Origin: Bacillota bacterium | GTDB lineage: Bacteria; Bacillota; Sulfobacillia; Sulfobacillales; Sulfobacillaceae | DNA length: 47,946 nt | NCBI GenBank assembly: GCA_023475835.1 | Contig: JAMCVM010000009.1 | Span: 1 to 47,946 of the forward strand | Reading direction: 5' to 3' | In this document: positions 16,151 to 25,600 of the stretch, in pieces | How the letters are laid out: every line of letters begins with the position of its first letter | Position numbering within the stretch: position 1 is the stretch's first letter | The notes under the pieces: model-generated | Database searches by the model: none | What the model saw: the letters and a program-made list of their open reading frames with translations, nothing else | What the model was told of the DNA's origin: nothing | Program-made: the position numbers and the translations under genes

Positions 16151-17627
16151 AGATAATGATGCAGATCAGCCCGCCCGAGCCCTCATTAATAATCCGCTGT
16201 AGGGTTTCTTGCAGCTTCTCCTGCGCGTTTTCGGGCATTTTAAACAACTTCGACTGAATGCCTTCGCGCACGAGGTCATGCAACGACTTGCCAAACAGAT
16301 TCGTTTCCCATAGGCGCTTCGGGTCGTCTTCAAACTGTTCCATCAGGTATTGGATCAGTTCTTCCGCCTGTCGCTCAGTGCCAATAATCGGGGTAATCTC
16401 GGTTTCAATATCCGCCCGAATCATGTGTATCGACGGCGCAGACGCCTTGAGCCGAACACCAAATTGCGCCCCTCGACGGATGGGTTCCGGCTCTTCCAAA
16501 TTGAGATCCAGAAGTTGCGGCGGCACCATGCCGTACCCAGTCGCTCTGACGTCTATCACCGCCTCTTCGACCCGGTCCCATTCTCGTTTGGCGTCCACGT
16601 ATTCTCGCCACAGACGAACAATGTCACCCTGTCCACCAACATGTCGATCGGCCATCTCTGCCAGAGCCCGATAGAACAATGCGTTGGGGGCATCCAAGCC
16701 AATTTCCGCCAACCCAGTGCCCAACTCCATTTTCTCCAAATGCACGTCACTAATATACTCGTGAGCCGCCAACACCTGAATAGCCCCATCGACGTCGCGA
16801 AGCCGCTGCACCTGACTTTCTACTTCGGTCGTCGCTTCGTCAAACTTGGCCCGAAGCCAGTGTTGTGGAGGCAGTGCTTCGATCCAGTCGACCAGATGAA
16901 ACTCCACAGCGCTTACAGGAAACTCATACAGTACTTGCTCTAAGATATCTACCAGGTCCTCTTGGCGCAGTTCGAGGCAGTTGACCGGAATGACGGGCAC
17001 ATCATAGCGGTCAGCCAGGTCCGTGGCTAAGGCCATCGCACGCTCATCGTACGGAGTGATCGAGTTCAAGATCATCACGAAGGGTTTGCCTAACTCCCGT
17101 AGTTCAGCAATTACCTGTTCTTCGGCGTCGACATATGCCTCGCGAGGAATTTCTCCAAAACTACCATCGGTGGTCACCACTAAACCGATGGTCGAGTGGT
17201 CGGCGATGACCTTGCGGGTGCCAATTTCGGCGGCCTGTTCAAACGTCATTTCCTCATCCGACCACGGCGTCCGAACCATTCGGGTACCTTCGTCTTCGGT
17301 ATATCCGAGGGCACCGGGAACACTGTAGCCGACACAATCAACCAAGCGCGCGCGAAAGGAAATTGCCTCGTTTAGGTGGATTTCCACGCCGTCGTCCGGG
17401 ATGAACTTTGGTTCAGTGGTCATCACCGTCTTTCCCGTACCACTTTGCGGCAAAGAATCGATGGCCCGTTCTCGCTCATTGGGGTCATCGATGACGGGCA
17501 GCACCATACGCTCCATGAATCGTTTAATAAACGTGGATTTGCCGGTGCGGACCGGGCCTACGACACCGATATAGATATCTCCTCCAGTGCGCTCGGCTAG
17601 ATCCTTAAAGAGATCAAACTTCTCCAT
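16149..17627 (-). CDS. spoIVA: Stage IV sporulation protein A (spore coat ATPase)
   Basis: SpoIVA is the cytoskeletal ATPase that polymerises on the outer forespore membrane and forms the base of the spore coat. The protein is 492 residues, the length of the Bacillus subtilis protein, and opens with MEKFDLFKDLAERTGGDIYIGVVGPVRTGKST; the Walker A is at about 24-32. LPQSGTGKTVMTTEPKF and LVDCVGYSVPGA are conserved switch-like blocks. The C-terminus ends INEGSGGLICIII, the membrane-targeting tail of the family. GGGAGGG lies ten bases before the ATG. A sigma-E-like promoter candidate is upstream. The gene stands alone, divergent from the RlmM-like gene. Confidence 0.98.
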   Translation of the reverse strand: MEKFDLFKDLAERTGGDIYIGVVGPVRTGKSTFIKRFMERMVLPVIDDPNERERAIDSLPQSGTGKTVMTTEPKFIPDDGVEIHLNEAISFRARLVDCVGYSVPGALGYTEDEGTRMVRTPWSDEEMTFEQAAEIGTRKVIADHSTIGLVVTTDGSFGEIPREAYVDAEEQVIAELRELGKPFVMILNSITPYDERAMALATDLADRYDVPVIPVNCLELRQEDLVDILEQVLYEFPVSAVEFHLVDWIEALPPQHWLRAKFDEATTEVESQVQRLRDVDGAIQVLAAHEYISDVHLEKMELGTGLAEIGLDAPNALFYRALAEMADRHVGGQGDIVRLWREYVDAKREWDRVEEAVIDVRATGYGMVPPQLLDLNLEEPEPIRRGAQFGVRLKASAPSIHMIRADIETEITPIIGTERQAEELIQYLMEQFEDDPKRLWETNLFGKSLHDLVREGIQSKLFKMPENAQEKLQETLQRIINEGSGGLICIII

Positions 17628-17689
17628 CCGTTGGTTACCCTCCCTTTTCTTTTGCTGGGTTGGCGCCGGTCCTCGCCTGTCCCGGGATC

Positions 17690-17718
17690 ACCCTATGAAT
17701 GACATTAGCAAGATATGT
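17690..17718 (-). promoter_or_regulatory. Candidate sigma-E promoter of spoIVA
   Basis: On the minus strand CATATCT (around 17712-17718) and CATAGGGT (17690-17697) are about 14 bases apart, resembling the sigma-E pattern ATATTT / CATACAAT. The position, about 60 bases upstream of spoIVA, and the known mother-cell control of spoIVA in Bacillus support it. The -10 match is imperfect. Confidence 0.35.
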
Positions 17719-18140
17719 GAAATGGTCGGAAACAATGCCAAGGGTTGGCAATGGAAACGATATAAAATTTACCAACGCACCAAGACCTCGGCGATTTCAG
17801 CACATGGCTTCATTCCTGCCCGCTTCCAAGACTTCAGACTGCGGACAGATCAACTATGACCGTCTGCGTCCCAAGCTGTGGGCGTCTCAAATCCTGGTTG
17901 CATACTGGGTTCCCACCCCCCGGTCTCCTCCGTGAATCTCGACCCCTGCCCAAGCCGCCCCCCTCGAATCAACGAGGCGGCAAGCGCCAACAGAAATACC
18001 CCATGGTTAACCCATCGCTGCCGGCATCACTCGATAGGCTGCTAATCGCTGTTCAAGTCAGCCACCGGGCCAGGGAAATGGATCTTGCGATTGCCTTTCA
18101 TTCTCTTGACTTTCGCCAAAGACCATCCCACACTGACAAC

Positions 18141-19199
18141 ATGAACGATCAGAACCTTCGGGACCATCTTCTTCCTCTTCGGTGGCAATACGTTGTCACC
18201 GCCGCTCCCGAATCCTGGGAGTTGGCATTTCAAGACATTATCAACGTGGATGCCTCGGCAAGAATTACCGCCAGTCTCTGCCCGGGCATAATTGTCGTTG
18301 AGTCGGCGTTGCGGTCCGTCGACTTAGCCCAACAGTTGCGAACATCAGGGATTTTTGTTCGCCATCTTTTTTTGCTGCTCGACGTGATTGTCCAGCGTTA
18401 TAGTCATGAACGCTTGGCAAAAATTGTCGACGTCAGCATCGGTCTTCGAAGACACTTAAATCCAGCCCAATCCTTTTCAGTCCAAACCCGGACTTTAAGT
18501 CAAGACGGCCCCGGCAATTTCGAGGTGAATACCCTCGTCTCCAATGCTTTTATGGCCTTAGGATTTCGGTTGGATGTAAAGCATCCCGACCAAGCCATCT
18601 CCATCGTCTGCACGGATTTTGCGGTGTATTTAGGAGCCTCTCCCATCGCTCATAACTTAAGCGACTGGGCTGGCGGGATGAGACGTTTTGCCCGAGACGC
18701 CAATCAGTTGAGTCGAGCCGAGTTCAAGCTATTGGAAGCGCTCGAGGTATTCCCCTTGGATCTCCCCTACCAAGGCACGGTCCTCGATTTGGGCGCTGCC
18801 CCGGGAGGTTGGACGCGTGTTTGTCGCCAAAGGGGCCTAAGCGTCGTAGCAGTCGATCCGGCGGTGCTAGACGCGCGTCTGACCAAAGACCGAGGAGTCA
18901 CCCACGTCCCGAGCACGGCTGAGACCTACCTGACAAAAACCTCGGGATCCGAAATATTCGATCTCATCGTCAATGACATGCGAATCGATACCACCCGCAG
19001 TGCGCGCCTGATGTGCAAGGCCGCTAAACTTCTTAAGCGCGACCAGTTCGCGCTGATGACGCTGAAACTTCCAGCGAAACACCAGCGCCGGCGAATCAGA
19101 GACACTCTGTCGGTGTTGTCTCAATCGTACCGAGTCGGTGGCGTCCGCAAACTCTTCCATAATCGAAGCGAGGTCACTGCTTTTCTGCAAAAGCGTTAG
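18141..19199 (+). CDS. RlmM-like SAM-dependent RNA 2'-O-methyltransferase
   Basis: The C-terminal half is an FtsJ/RrmJ-type Rossmann methyltransferase: a catalytic Lys in SRAEFKLLEAL, SAM motif LDLGAAPGGWT, the Asp in DLIVNDM, and a second Lys in LMTLKLPAKHQRRR, ending with LFHNRSEVTAFLQKR. The last two blocks and the order of domains match E. coli RlmM, which methylates C2498 of 23S rRNA. The N-terminal half, starting LRWQYVVTAAPESWELAFQDI, looks like the THUMP-bearing RNA-binding part. The start is unclear. The frame is open back to 17856, but similarity begins just after ATG 18141; neither that codon nor ATG 18003 has a good ribosome site. No partner gene is adjacent. Confidence 0.75.
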   Translation: MNDQNLRDHLLPLRWQYVVTAAPESWELAFQDIINVDASARITASLCPGIIVVESALRSVDLAQQLRTSGIFVRHLFLLLDVIVQRYSHERLAKIVDVSIGLRRHLNPAQSFSVQTRTLSQDGPGNFEVNTLVSNAFMALGFRLDVKHPDQAISIVCTDFAVYLGASPIAHNLSDWAGGMRRFARDANQLSRAEFKLLEALEVFPLDLPYQGTVLDLGAAPGGWTRVCRQRGLSVVAVDPAVLDARLTKDRGVTHVPSTAETYLTKTSGSEIFDLIVNDMRIDTTRSARLMCKAAKLLKRDQFALMTLKLPAKHQRRRIRDTLSVLSQSYRVGGVRKLFHNRSEVTAFLQKR

Positions 19200-19450
19200 C
19201 CCGGATCGAGCCATGGCATCAAGTTAAGGATGACGTAATGTTCGATGGATTCGCGGTATTCGCAGTGCCATAGGGTGTGAACGGTGGCAGGAGCGGATAA
19301 TCCGTGCCTGTGACCGGGTGGCATGCTCAGAGTGCCCATGGAGTTCAACGATTTCCGAGAATCACGTTGCGCCGACGAACGCGCCCCCGATCGTGGGTGC
19401 AGGAAATTTATGCCGGAAGCTTGTGAATTTCCGAACAGGAAGTCATCGTG

Positions 19451-19900
19451 TCACTCTGCGGCCCTTAACGGATGGGCGGGCTGGGGTTTGAGGGGTCTTC
19501 GCCGTTTCGTAGCATAACGATTAGCGGCTGGGCTTTGGTGAGTAGGAAGGGCCTCCATGAGCGAGGAAGTATCCCGTGCGACATTGGGTAGATGGTGGCC
19601 GCAAAAAGCGATGGATCTCGACCCAAGAAATCCGTCCACGCGATTCAAACCCATCGCGAGGACGGCCCGGAATCCGACTTTGCGCCCTTTGCGCTTTCGG
19701 GAAAAGTCTTGGCCGTTGACTACGGGCCGGGCGACACTCAGAAGATTTCCGTCGATCGGCAATCTGGGGAAAAATGCGCTGGGCTTCAGTGAACCTCTGA
19801 CAACCCCTCCTCGAATGTGAGATTGCAGACTACCATGCGAAACCCCGTCAAAAACGTTCAGGTTGTGCTTGCTCAGATTAGCTATTGCTCACTGGATTTA
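19451..19900 (-). pseudogene. Decayed DDE-transposase-like relic, copy A
   Basis: On the minus strand the sequence reads, with breaks, ...ANLSKHN.NVFDG...GSLQ, SLKPSAF, then IDGNLLSVARP...SRKRKGRKVGFRAVLAM and HHLPNVARDT. The central block resembles the D-G-T ... K-R-K-G-x-x-V beta strands of IS5/Tnp_4-type DDE transposases, but only weakly. The same sequence occurs in inverted orientation at about 25.37-25.60 kb, there lacking roughly 175 bases. The rest of 19200-20157 holds no gene I can support. Confidence 0.5.
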
Positions 19901-20157
19901 GCGTCCCCCACGAAAATTTAGTGGAGATCATGCCGCACCCTTGAAAAACGTTCTCACGATCGCGCAAATGCACTGCCCGTATATTCGAAGACGCCCAGTC
20001 CATGCCGCTAATGCCATCGAAACACGCTGGCCGCCATAGTATAGGCATCGCTCGACACACCACCGCCGACTGTGCCATGAAACCGGTCGACCGGGGCCGC
20101 TGCAAAGTCGTCCGCCCCAGAGGTTTTGAATCCGTGGCCCCACGCGGCATAGACGAA

Positions 20158-20192
20158 AGCCAGGGCCCTCTCACTGAAGGCTCTGGCTTTTT
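20158..20192 (+). terminator. Hairpin with U-run downstream of the Ig-like gene
   Basis: AGCCAGGGCC and GGCTCTGGCT form a ten-bp stem with one G-U pair, followed by five T on the plus strand. On the minus strand it follows the Ig-like gene stop by about 65 bases but has only three T, so it may be bidirectional. Confidence 0.6.
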
Positions 20193-20257
20193 GCGATTCG
20201 AGATTCGGCTAATCCGAGTTCTTGTTTATCGCCTATCCTCTAACACAGTGGCTATGG

Positions 20258-23200
20258 TCAGTAGTTAATCGTTACAGTCTGAGTCAAACTCGAACCCGTA
20301 GCTCCTTGACCTGGTACCGTCAATGTCACCGTCGCCGTACCCGAGCCCGATGAGGGCGCCGTGTAGCTGAAGCTGGCGGTGCCATTAGATCCAGTTGTCG
20401 TCGATGGAGTCACTGTTCCTTGACTGTTAGGCACTGACGCCGTCACGGACTGTCCGGCGACAGGATTTCCAGAACTGTCGGCGACGAGAACGTTAATCGT
20501 CTGGGTCGCCCCCGGGCTCACTGTATAGCTCAATGGTCCCACTACGCTCAGTTTGTCCGCGTCCAAGCTGGCTTGCGGGACATAGTTCCCTGCGGCCGCG
20601 TTGACGTAGTAGATAGTCACCGAAGTTTGACCGGCGGGAATGGTCACTGTATTTGTGGGGGCGCCGGTGGCACTCATGCGGAACGAACCTCCGTTGTTAT
20701 CGGTCAGGGCTACGACTTCACTACCGGTTGCAGGAACTGGATTCCCGGCGAGATCGGTAGACTCTAAAGTCAAGGCCACTGGCGTATTCGCACTCACCGT
20801 AAGCTTATTGCTGCCACTGATCATGGTCCCATTTTGGAAGAGACCGACATTGCTGGCCGTAGCCGCCTGGATGAAGATGGAAGCCTGCCCAGTCACTGGG
20901 CTACTGACCCCAGGAACGGAAGCTTGCAACGTCGTGGACCCCTCCGACCACGCTTCTAAGGGAATCGTCGCGGTCCCATTCGCACTCAAGTTCACGGTCA
21001 GATTGACGGTATTGGTGGCTCCTTGAGTCCAAGTCGAACTGTCGCTGGCCCCAGTGGGCTCCATCCCGCTTAATCCTGCCGGAATCGTTAGTTGGACGGT
21101 CTGGCTTCCGGTCATCGGTGCACCATATTGATTTTGCACGGTCACGGTCGCATCCACGGTGTCACCGGCCAGCGCATATCCCGAGGACTGGTAGTCGGAC
21201 CCAGTACTCTGATCCTGCAGAGTCACCCCAAGACTTTGGGCCACCGTGGACGAGACGACCATGGCCGCTGAAGGTGTCGTTTGCAGAGCCGCATTGACTC
21301 CCGTTTGCTCCGGGATCGTGGCGTCGAGCACCCACTGGGCTCCTTGGAATCCCTCGGCAGCCAACGTGACCGTGGCCTGCCCGCTACTGTTAGTCGTCAC
21401 CGTAATTGGCGAGCTCGAACTGGTCGCGGTACCGTTGACTGTGGCTTGCCCGTACGATGAATTATCACTCGACGATCCGGCAGCGTAGATTTCCACCGTC
21501 ACCCCGCTTTGGCTTAGGGGATTGCCAAACGCGTCCTCGAGTTGTAGGGTGTACTGCGCTTTAGGGTCCGTAATCGGCACCGTCAGCGTACTGCTGGGAC
21601 TTGTGAATTCCGCACCGGCCAAGGCTGCTGCGGTTTCCGTCAAGTTGAGGGTCTTGGCCGAAAAACTGTACTGGGCGCCTGATACCGAAGTTACAGTCAC
21701 GGTGTAGACGCCTGCGTTGGCCCCATGCCCGCTATCCGCCAACGTCACGGAAGCGGCGCCACTACTGTTGAGGGTCACTTGAGTCGAACTACTATCCGCC
21801 TGGCCGTTAACCAAGATGTTACTCGCTGGTGTCGTCGACCCTTGCTTGGTCACTAAGATCGACACTGGCGACGTGTAGTTGACCGGCGCCCCCTGGCTGT
21901 CTTCGGCTTGGAGATTCAAGGTTACCCCGGAACTGCCCTCGGCGAACGTATTCGCCGACAAGGACGCCTCCATCTGCGAAGGCACTCCGGCAATCACAGA
22001 CTGCACCGTCGATGTCGCCGTGGTCAAGCCGGAACTCGTGGCGGTGATGGTCACCGCGCCCGTCTTGCCTTGTTCGCTAGCCAATTCAAACGTAGCCGAA
22101 GTATTGGTAGTGCCTGCGGGTGCCGCGCCACCGTCGTAAGCCAAGGTCGTCTGATCGGTGCTACTGTCGACTAGCCCAGCCGGACCGGACACACTAACGT
22201 TGATGCTGTCTGTACCAGTCAACATCGGATACCCTGCTTGATCTTCGACGATAACCGCAATCGGGGAGGTTTGAGTGCCCTGGGTGTTGGCATCCAGATA
22301 GGTAGGGGCGTTGACAATCTTCAAGCTGGTGGCCTGTTGCGCGGCACTGGTAATCGTCGTGGTGCCATAACTGGGCGTGCTGGCAATCGTCTGCCCATTG
22401 CTGCTAGTCAGCCCACTCGAAGTCAGCGCGATGGAGATTCCAGGCACCGAGACTTGACCCACGTCGACGGTAGCCGTGCCGTTAGTCACCGCTACCGTGA
22501 CTTGCCCATTGGCCGGAGTCAAGGTGGTGCCGTTTTGACTGTAGGTCACCCCCGACATCGCATTAATATTCACGCTGCCGTTGAAGTCCCCAACCGGATT
22601 GCCATTTTGGTCGACCACGTTGACGGTGACTGCGTCGGTGGCTTGACCATCAGCAATCACCGTGGTGGCTGCAGGCGCAAGCGTCACCCCAGCCGCCTGA
22701 CCGTAGACAACCACGTGCGTCGTCGTGGTCTCGCCATCGACAGATGCCTGCACAGTGTATGTTCCACCGGCCGTGCCGACAAAGGTAGCGGTGTCCGTGG
22801 TACCAGAGACGAGCCCGGTCGAACTGTTGCTACTCACTACGGACCAGGTCACGGGAGCACTGGCAGGCACTCCACTCAAAGTTAAGGTGTCCGACACTCC
22901 AGTGGCGACGTCAGCCTGCGCTGCCGTAATCGTCGCCGGCACTGCGGGCGTGGGCACAGTCAAAGTCAAGCTTTGCTTGCGAGCCAGGCCATATTGTCCC
23001 CGTTGATACTGAGCCGGACCCAAGGACTCTACTAAGACCTGATAGGTGCCAGGCTGCAAATTGGTCGCGGTGTACGTGTCTTTGGTCGAAAAGGCTTGCA
23101 CCACGGACCCGTTGATTTCGAACTGGAAGTACGGAGCGCTGGTGGTGGCGTGGATGACCTGGGCGGTCAGCGTGGCCTGCCCATTCGTGGCCACGTCGTT

Positions 23201-23899
23201 GGTCGGTGCTGTGACCGTCAATTGTGGACTCACGGGTGGGGTCGGCACGTTCAAGGTCAGCGTCTGCTTTCGAGCGGAATAATACTCGTGGTTATGGTAC
23301 TGGGCAGGTCCCAGGGATTCCACCAAGATTTGGTAAGTGCCTGGCCTCAAATTCGTTGCGGTGTAGGTATTCTTGGTGGAATACGCTTGCATCGTCTTAC
23401 CGTCAATCACGAACTGATAATATGGCGTCGCCAACGCATCGACCACTTGCGCTGATACGGTCGCTGTGCCGTTTTTGGCCACGCCATTGGCGGGCCCGGT
23501 AACAGTCAAATGTGGGTTACCAACCGTGAAATGCAGTTGAGTCGACCGAAAGGCATTCCACTGACCTTGTCGCTGCTGATCCATGCCCAAGGACCGAACG
23601 GTGATCGTATATTGCCCCGCACTCAAATGATCGAGTATCAAGTGATTATTGGTAGAATATCGCTGAATAATACGGTTGCCCTCCCGGAACTGGTACATCG
23701 GGGTACCCGTCGCACCAGCTACCTGGGCCGAGAACGCAGCATTGGCACCGACGGAGAGAGCTCCGGTAGGCCCAGACATCACGAGATGCGGGGGATTGGC
23801 AGCAAAAGTCTGACTTAAGGGCAGCGCGCCCATCGCCAGTATGCTACCGGTGGCGGCAATGGCACCCAACAGAGCCAATTTCGAATGTTTTATGGACAA
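20258..23899 (-). CDS. Secreted Ig-like repeat surface protein
   Basis: The protein (1213 residues) begins with a signal peptide: MSIKHSK, a hydrophobic core, and cleavage after TFA near residue 33. Next come three related modules of about 93 residues (roughly 35-128, 129-222 and 226-320). Each holds YQF, a (Q/R)-(A/R)-(F/Y)-S-T-(K/N) strand, L-x-(P/A)-G-x-Y-x-(I/V)-x-V-x-S-L-G. The last two also share ESLGPAQY. The remainder is a chain of bacterial Ig-like (Big_1/invasin-like) domains with recurring DSxGxPV and xGxATVxL strands. It is rich in Thr, Ser, Val and Ala; I see no cysteine. No LPxTG, SLH or C-terminal membrane helix is visible. TTG at 23899 is chosen because AAGGAG lies eight bases upstream; the longer GTG start overlaps that site. 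Adhesion or S-layer-associated function is inferred. Confidence 0.85.
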   Translation of the reverse strand: MSIKHSKLALLGAIAATGSILAMGALPLSQTFAANPPHLVMSGPTGALSVGANAAFSAQVAGATGTPMYQFREGNRIIQRYSTNNHLILDHLSAGQYTITVRSLGMDQQRQGQWNAFRSTQLHFTVGNPHLTVTGPANGVAKNGTATVSAQVVDALATPYYQFVIDGKTMQAYSTKNTYTATNLRPGTYQILVESLGPAQYHNHEYYSARKQTLTLNVPTPPVSPQLTVTAPTNDVATNGQATLTAQVIHATTSAPYFQFEINGSVVQAFSTKDTYTATNLQPGTYQVLVESLGPAQYQRGQYGLARKQSLTLTVPTPAVPATITAAQADVATGVSDTLTLSGVPASAPVTWSVVSSNSSTGLVSGTTDTATFVGTAGGTYTVQASVDGETTTTHVVVYGQAAGVTLAPAATTVIADGQATDAVTVNVVDQNGNPVGDFNGSVNINAMSGVTYSQNGTTLTPANGQVTVAVTNGTATVDVGQVSVPGISIALTSSGLTSSNGQTIASTPSYGTTTITSAAQQATSLKIVNAPTYLDANTQGTQTSPIAVIVEDQAGYPMLTGTDSINVSVSGPAGLVDSSTDQTTLAYDGGAAPAGTTNTSATFELASEQGKTGAVTITATSSGLTTATSTVQSVIAGVPSQMEASLSANTFAEGSSGVTLNLQAEDSQGAPVNYTSPVSILVTKQGSTTPASNILVNGQADSSSTQVTLNSSGAASVTLADSGHGANAGVYTVTVTSVSGAQYSFSAKTLNLTETAAALAGAEFTSPSSTLTVPITDPKAQYTLQLEDAFGNPLSQSGVTVEIYAAGSSSDNSSYGQATVNGTATSSSSPITVTTNSSGQATVTLAAEGFQGAQWVLDATIPEQTGVNAALQTTPSAAMVVSSTVAQSLGVTLQDQSTGSDYQSSGYALAGDTVDATVTVQNQYGAPMTGSQTVQLTIPAGLSGMEPTGASDSSTWTQGATNTVNLTVNLSANGTATIPLEAWSEGSTTLQASVPGVSSPVTGQASIFIQAATASNVGLFQNGTMISGSNKLTVSANTPVALTLESTDLAGNPVPATGSEVVALTDNNGGSFRMSATGAPTNTVTIPAGQTSVTIYYVNAAAGNYVPQASLDADKLSVVGPLSYTVSPGATQTINVLVADSSGNPVAGQSVTASVPNSQGTVTPSTTTGSNGTASFSYTAPSSGSGTATVTLTVPGQGATGSSLTQTVTINY

Positions 23900-24681
23900 A
23901 TCAATCACTCCTTATACGCCTGAATTTCCGCAGGCGATTTCCTTGCATCCAAAATCCCAGACCATAAACATCGGGGTACCGTTTGGAACCAGGTTTGTGA
24001 GGGTCCAGTACGACCCGTCGCTCAATAGATTCGGAACTATTTTGGAAAAGGTGGGGGTCCTTTACTAATTTGATACCCGAGGGATTATTCTTTGAACCAT
24101 GGTTTCGTCGTTTGATGGCGCGATCTTATCGCCAGGCCACGCCGAACCATCCTCGCAAGCACCAGACCCTCACCATGCGCTAACAGATCTTCCTACAGAA
24201 ATACTTTTTTCGGATCGCAATGGATGGTATGAGTTGAGCAGCAAACCCACCCAATTCGCTCACAGAAGTGTCGCTAACCCTTACGAAATTTCTCCAATGG
24301 TTGTCCGCCGGGAGTATAGGAGAAAAGCCGCTTCGACCTGTGGCATGCTCCCTACCCACGTTCCCCCTCCCGGCGAAATAATTAGCACGGCCAGTCTGAC
24401 TGGTATGGCACCCGGATGCTTCGGAATTTCCCCCAGTTCGACAGGACGCCATCAGGCGACCACGCGGCCACGCCTTTCACCTCAGAGCTTCATATTGAAT
24501 TACCTGGGTTTGGTTCAACCAATGACTCGACCACCAACCTCACTGAAAAGCTAAACGCCAGGTTGTCTTGTTTGGCAGCGATGGGCTTGATTGGATGATC
24601 CCTTTGTTGTCAACCGGCGACAGCGTGTCCTACGCTTGGCGGTACCCGAAACTTGAGTCGATGGTGGGAACCGGTGACGGC
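23900..24681. other. Gene-free region upstream of the Ig-like gene
   Basis: I find no supportable gene here. Base composition resembles the degraded strips on either side, and no clear sigma-A promoter pair for the Ig-like gene is visible. Any promoter may be of another sigma class or lie nearer than expected. Confidence 0.4.
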
Positions 24682-24705
24682 TGCCCAAGGCTAAAGCTAG
24701 GGGCC
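24682..24705 (-). repeat. IS200/IS605 right-end / omega-RNA-type hairpin
   Basis: On the minus strand, downstream of the tnpB relic, the sequence GGCCCCTAGCTTTAGCC continues into TTGGGC. This matches the common IS605-group 3' end pattern CCCC...CTTTAG...GGG, which forms the subterminal hairpin and the 3' part of the guide RNA. It marks the former right end of the element. Confidence 0.55.
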
Positions 24706-24779
24706 TGACGACACCGACTAGTTCCCGAAGACTTCGTCCAAGCCCGTTTTCCTTACTCCGTAACCCACGCTCCCGACAA

Positions 24780-25343
24780 TTGACAGCCGCCTTGCTATCT
24801 CGACCAGAGAGGACGCCGCACGGTGGACCTGGCCCCGGACGTCTGGCTCCCGTCAAATCCGTATGGCGGGACGAGCCATTCGGCGTGGAGCACGCTTGGC
24901 TGGTATCCTTGCTTCGCACCGCATTCACGCATCGACCGGCGCTTTCAGCCTTCTTTTTCGCTACTTAGTGGGTCCCATCTCGCGCCACTAATACTCTTAG
25001 TAAGAGGGTGGTGCTCCATAAGAGGGTGGTGCTCCAACATCCCCGCGATGTTTAGCCCTGCAAAGGTAATCGTGGCGTACCGGTCCAGTCAGCGAGAAAT
25101 CTGACAGGCGTAATGCGGACGTTGATTAGCCACGTGCTCATGCATCCTAGCGAGTTCCCTCCCCGGGGAGGGCGTGGGGGTCGACCTCCCCGGAAAACCC
25201 CGTGTCGCAGCGCCCATTTTAGACAACCAGCGAACCCGTTTTGACCATTCCGAACCTGGATCATGGCGTGTAATTTTCACTGCTCCGATTTTCGCCCGAT
25301 AGGCTCGCCCATCATGCAGCGGGCATTCCCCTTCGGGATCCAT
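24780..25343 (-). pseudogene. tnpB (IS200/IS605 OrfB), ruined
   Basis: Minus-strand fragments, read across frames, follow TnpB order: YRAKIGAVKITRH (beta-barrel domain), ELARMHEHVANQR..YACQISR, then after an in-frame TGA RYATITFAGLNIAGML (the RuvC E-D-L-N-x-x-G-M strand, with the Glu changed), KSIS, and in a shifted frame KAESAGRCVNAVRSKDTSQACS. The zinc ribbon that should follow TSQACS is missing. The relic contains a 16-base palindrome (25157-25172) and an 18-base tandem duplication (25001-25036). Stops, shifts and a lost motif mean it is non-functional. Confidence 0.75.
25001..25036. repeat. Exact 18-bp tandem duplication inside the tnpB relic
   Basis: TAAGAGGGTGGTGCTCCA occurs twice with no spacer. 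On the tnpB strand it duplicates six codons (EHHPL plus one) just after the AGML motif, so it arose after or during decay. Confidence 0.85.
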
Positions 25344-25368
25344 GGTGTCAAGTTAAAGCCTATTAATA

Positions 25369-25600
25369 GTGGGAATCTACGCAATGGCTATTGCTAACCT
25401 GAGCAAGCACAACAGGAACGTTTTTGATGGTCTTTGGTATGGTAGTCTGCAATTTCACATTGGAGGACGGGTCGTCAGATGTTCACTAAAGCCCAGCGCT
25501 TTTGGCGATCACCATTTAGCCAATGTCGCACGGGATACTCCTCGCTCATACGAGGCCTATCCGGTCAATACGAGCGTCGCTTTTGGCCTCTCGAAGGACC
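25369..25600 (+). pseudogene. Decayed DDE-transposase-like relic, copy B
   Basis: Plus-strand codons read ANLSKHNRNVFDG..YGSLQFHI.GRVVR.SLKPSAF and then DHHLANVARDT. This matches the minus-strand reading of copy A at 19.5-19.9 kb, in the same frame. The DNA match includes CTGAGCAAGCACAAC and CCAATGTCGCACGGGATACT. Relative to copy A it lacks about 175 bases between GCCCAGCGC and the ACCAT segment; CGC-TTTT-like sequence at both edges suggests a short-homology deletion. The stretch 25600-25870 holds nothing else I can name. Confidence 0.5.

Noticed and set aside
22238-22885. 215-codon open frame on the plus strand inside the Ig-like gene
   Set aside because: It has no ribosome site and follows the repeat structure of the opposite gene, a composition shadow.
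24551-24928. Group II intron domain or a new protein on the minus strand
   Set aside because: The fragments follow TnpB order and the hairpin matches an IS605-type right end, so a mobile-element relic explains it better.
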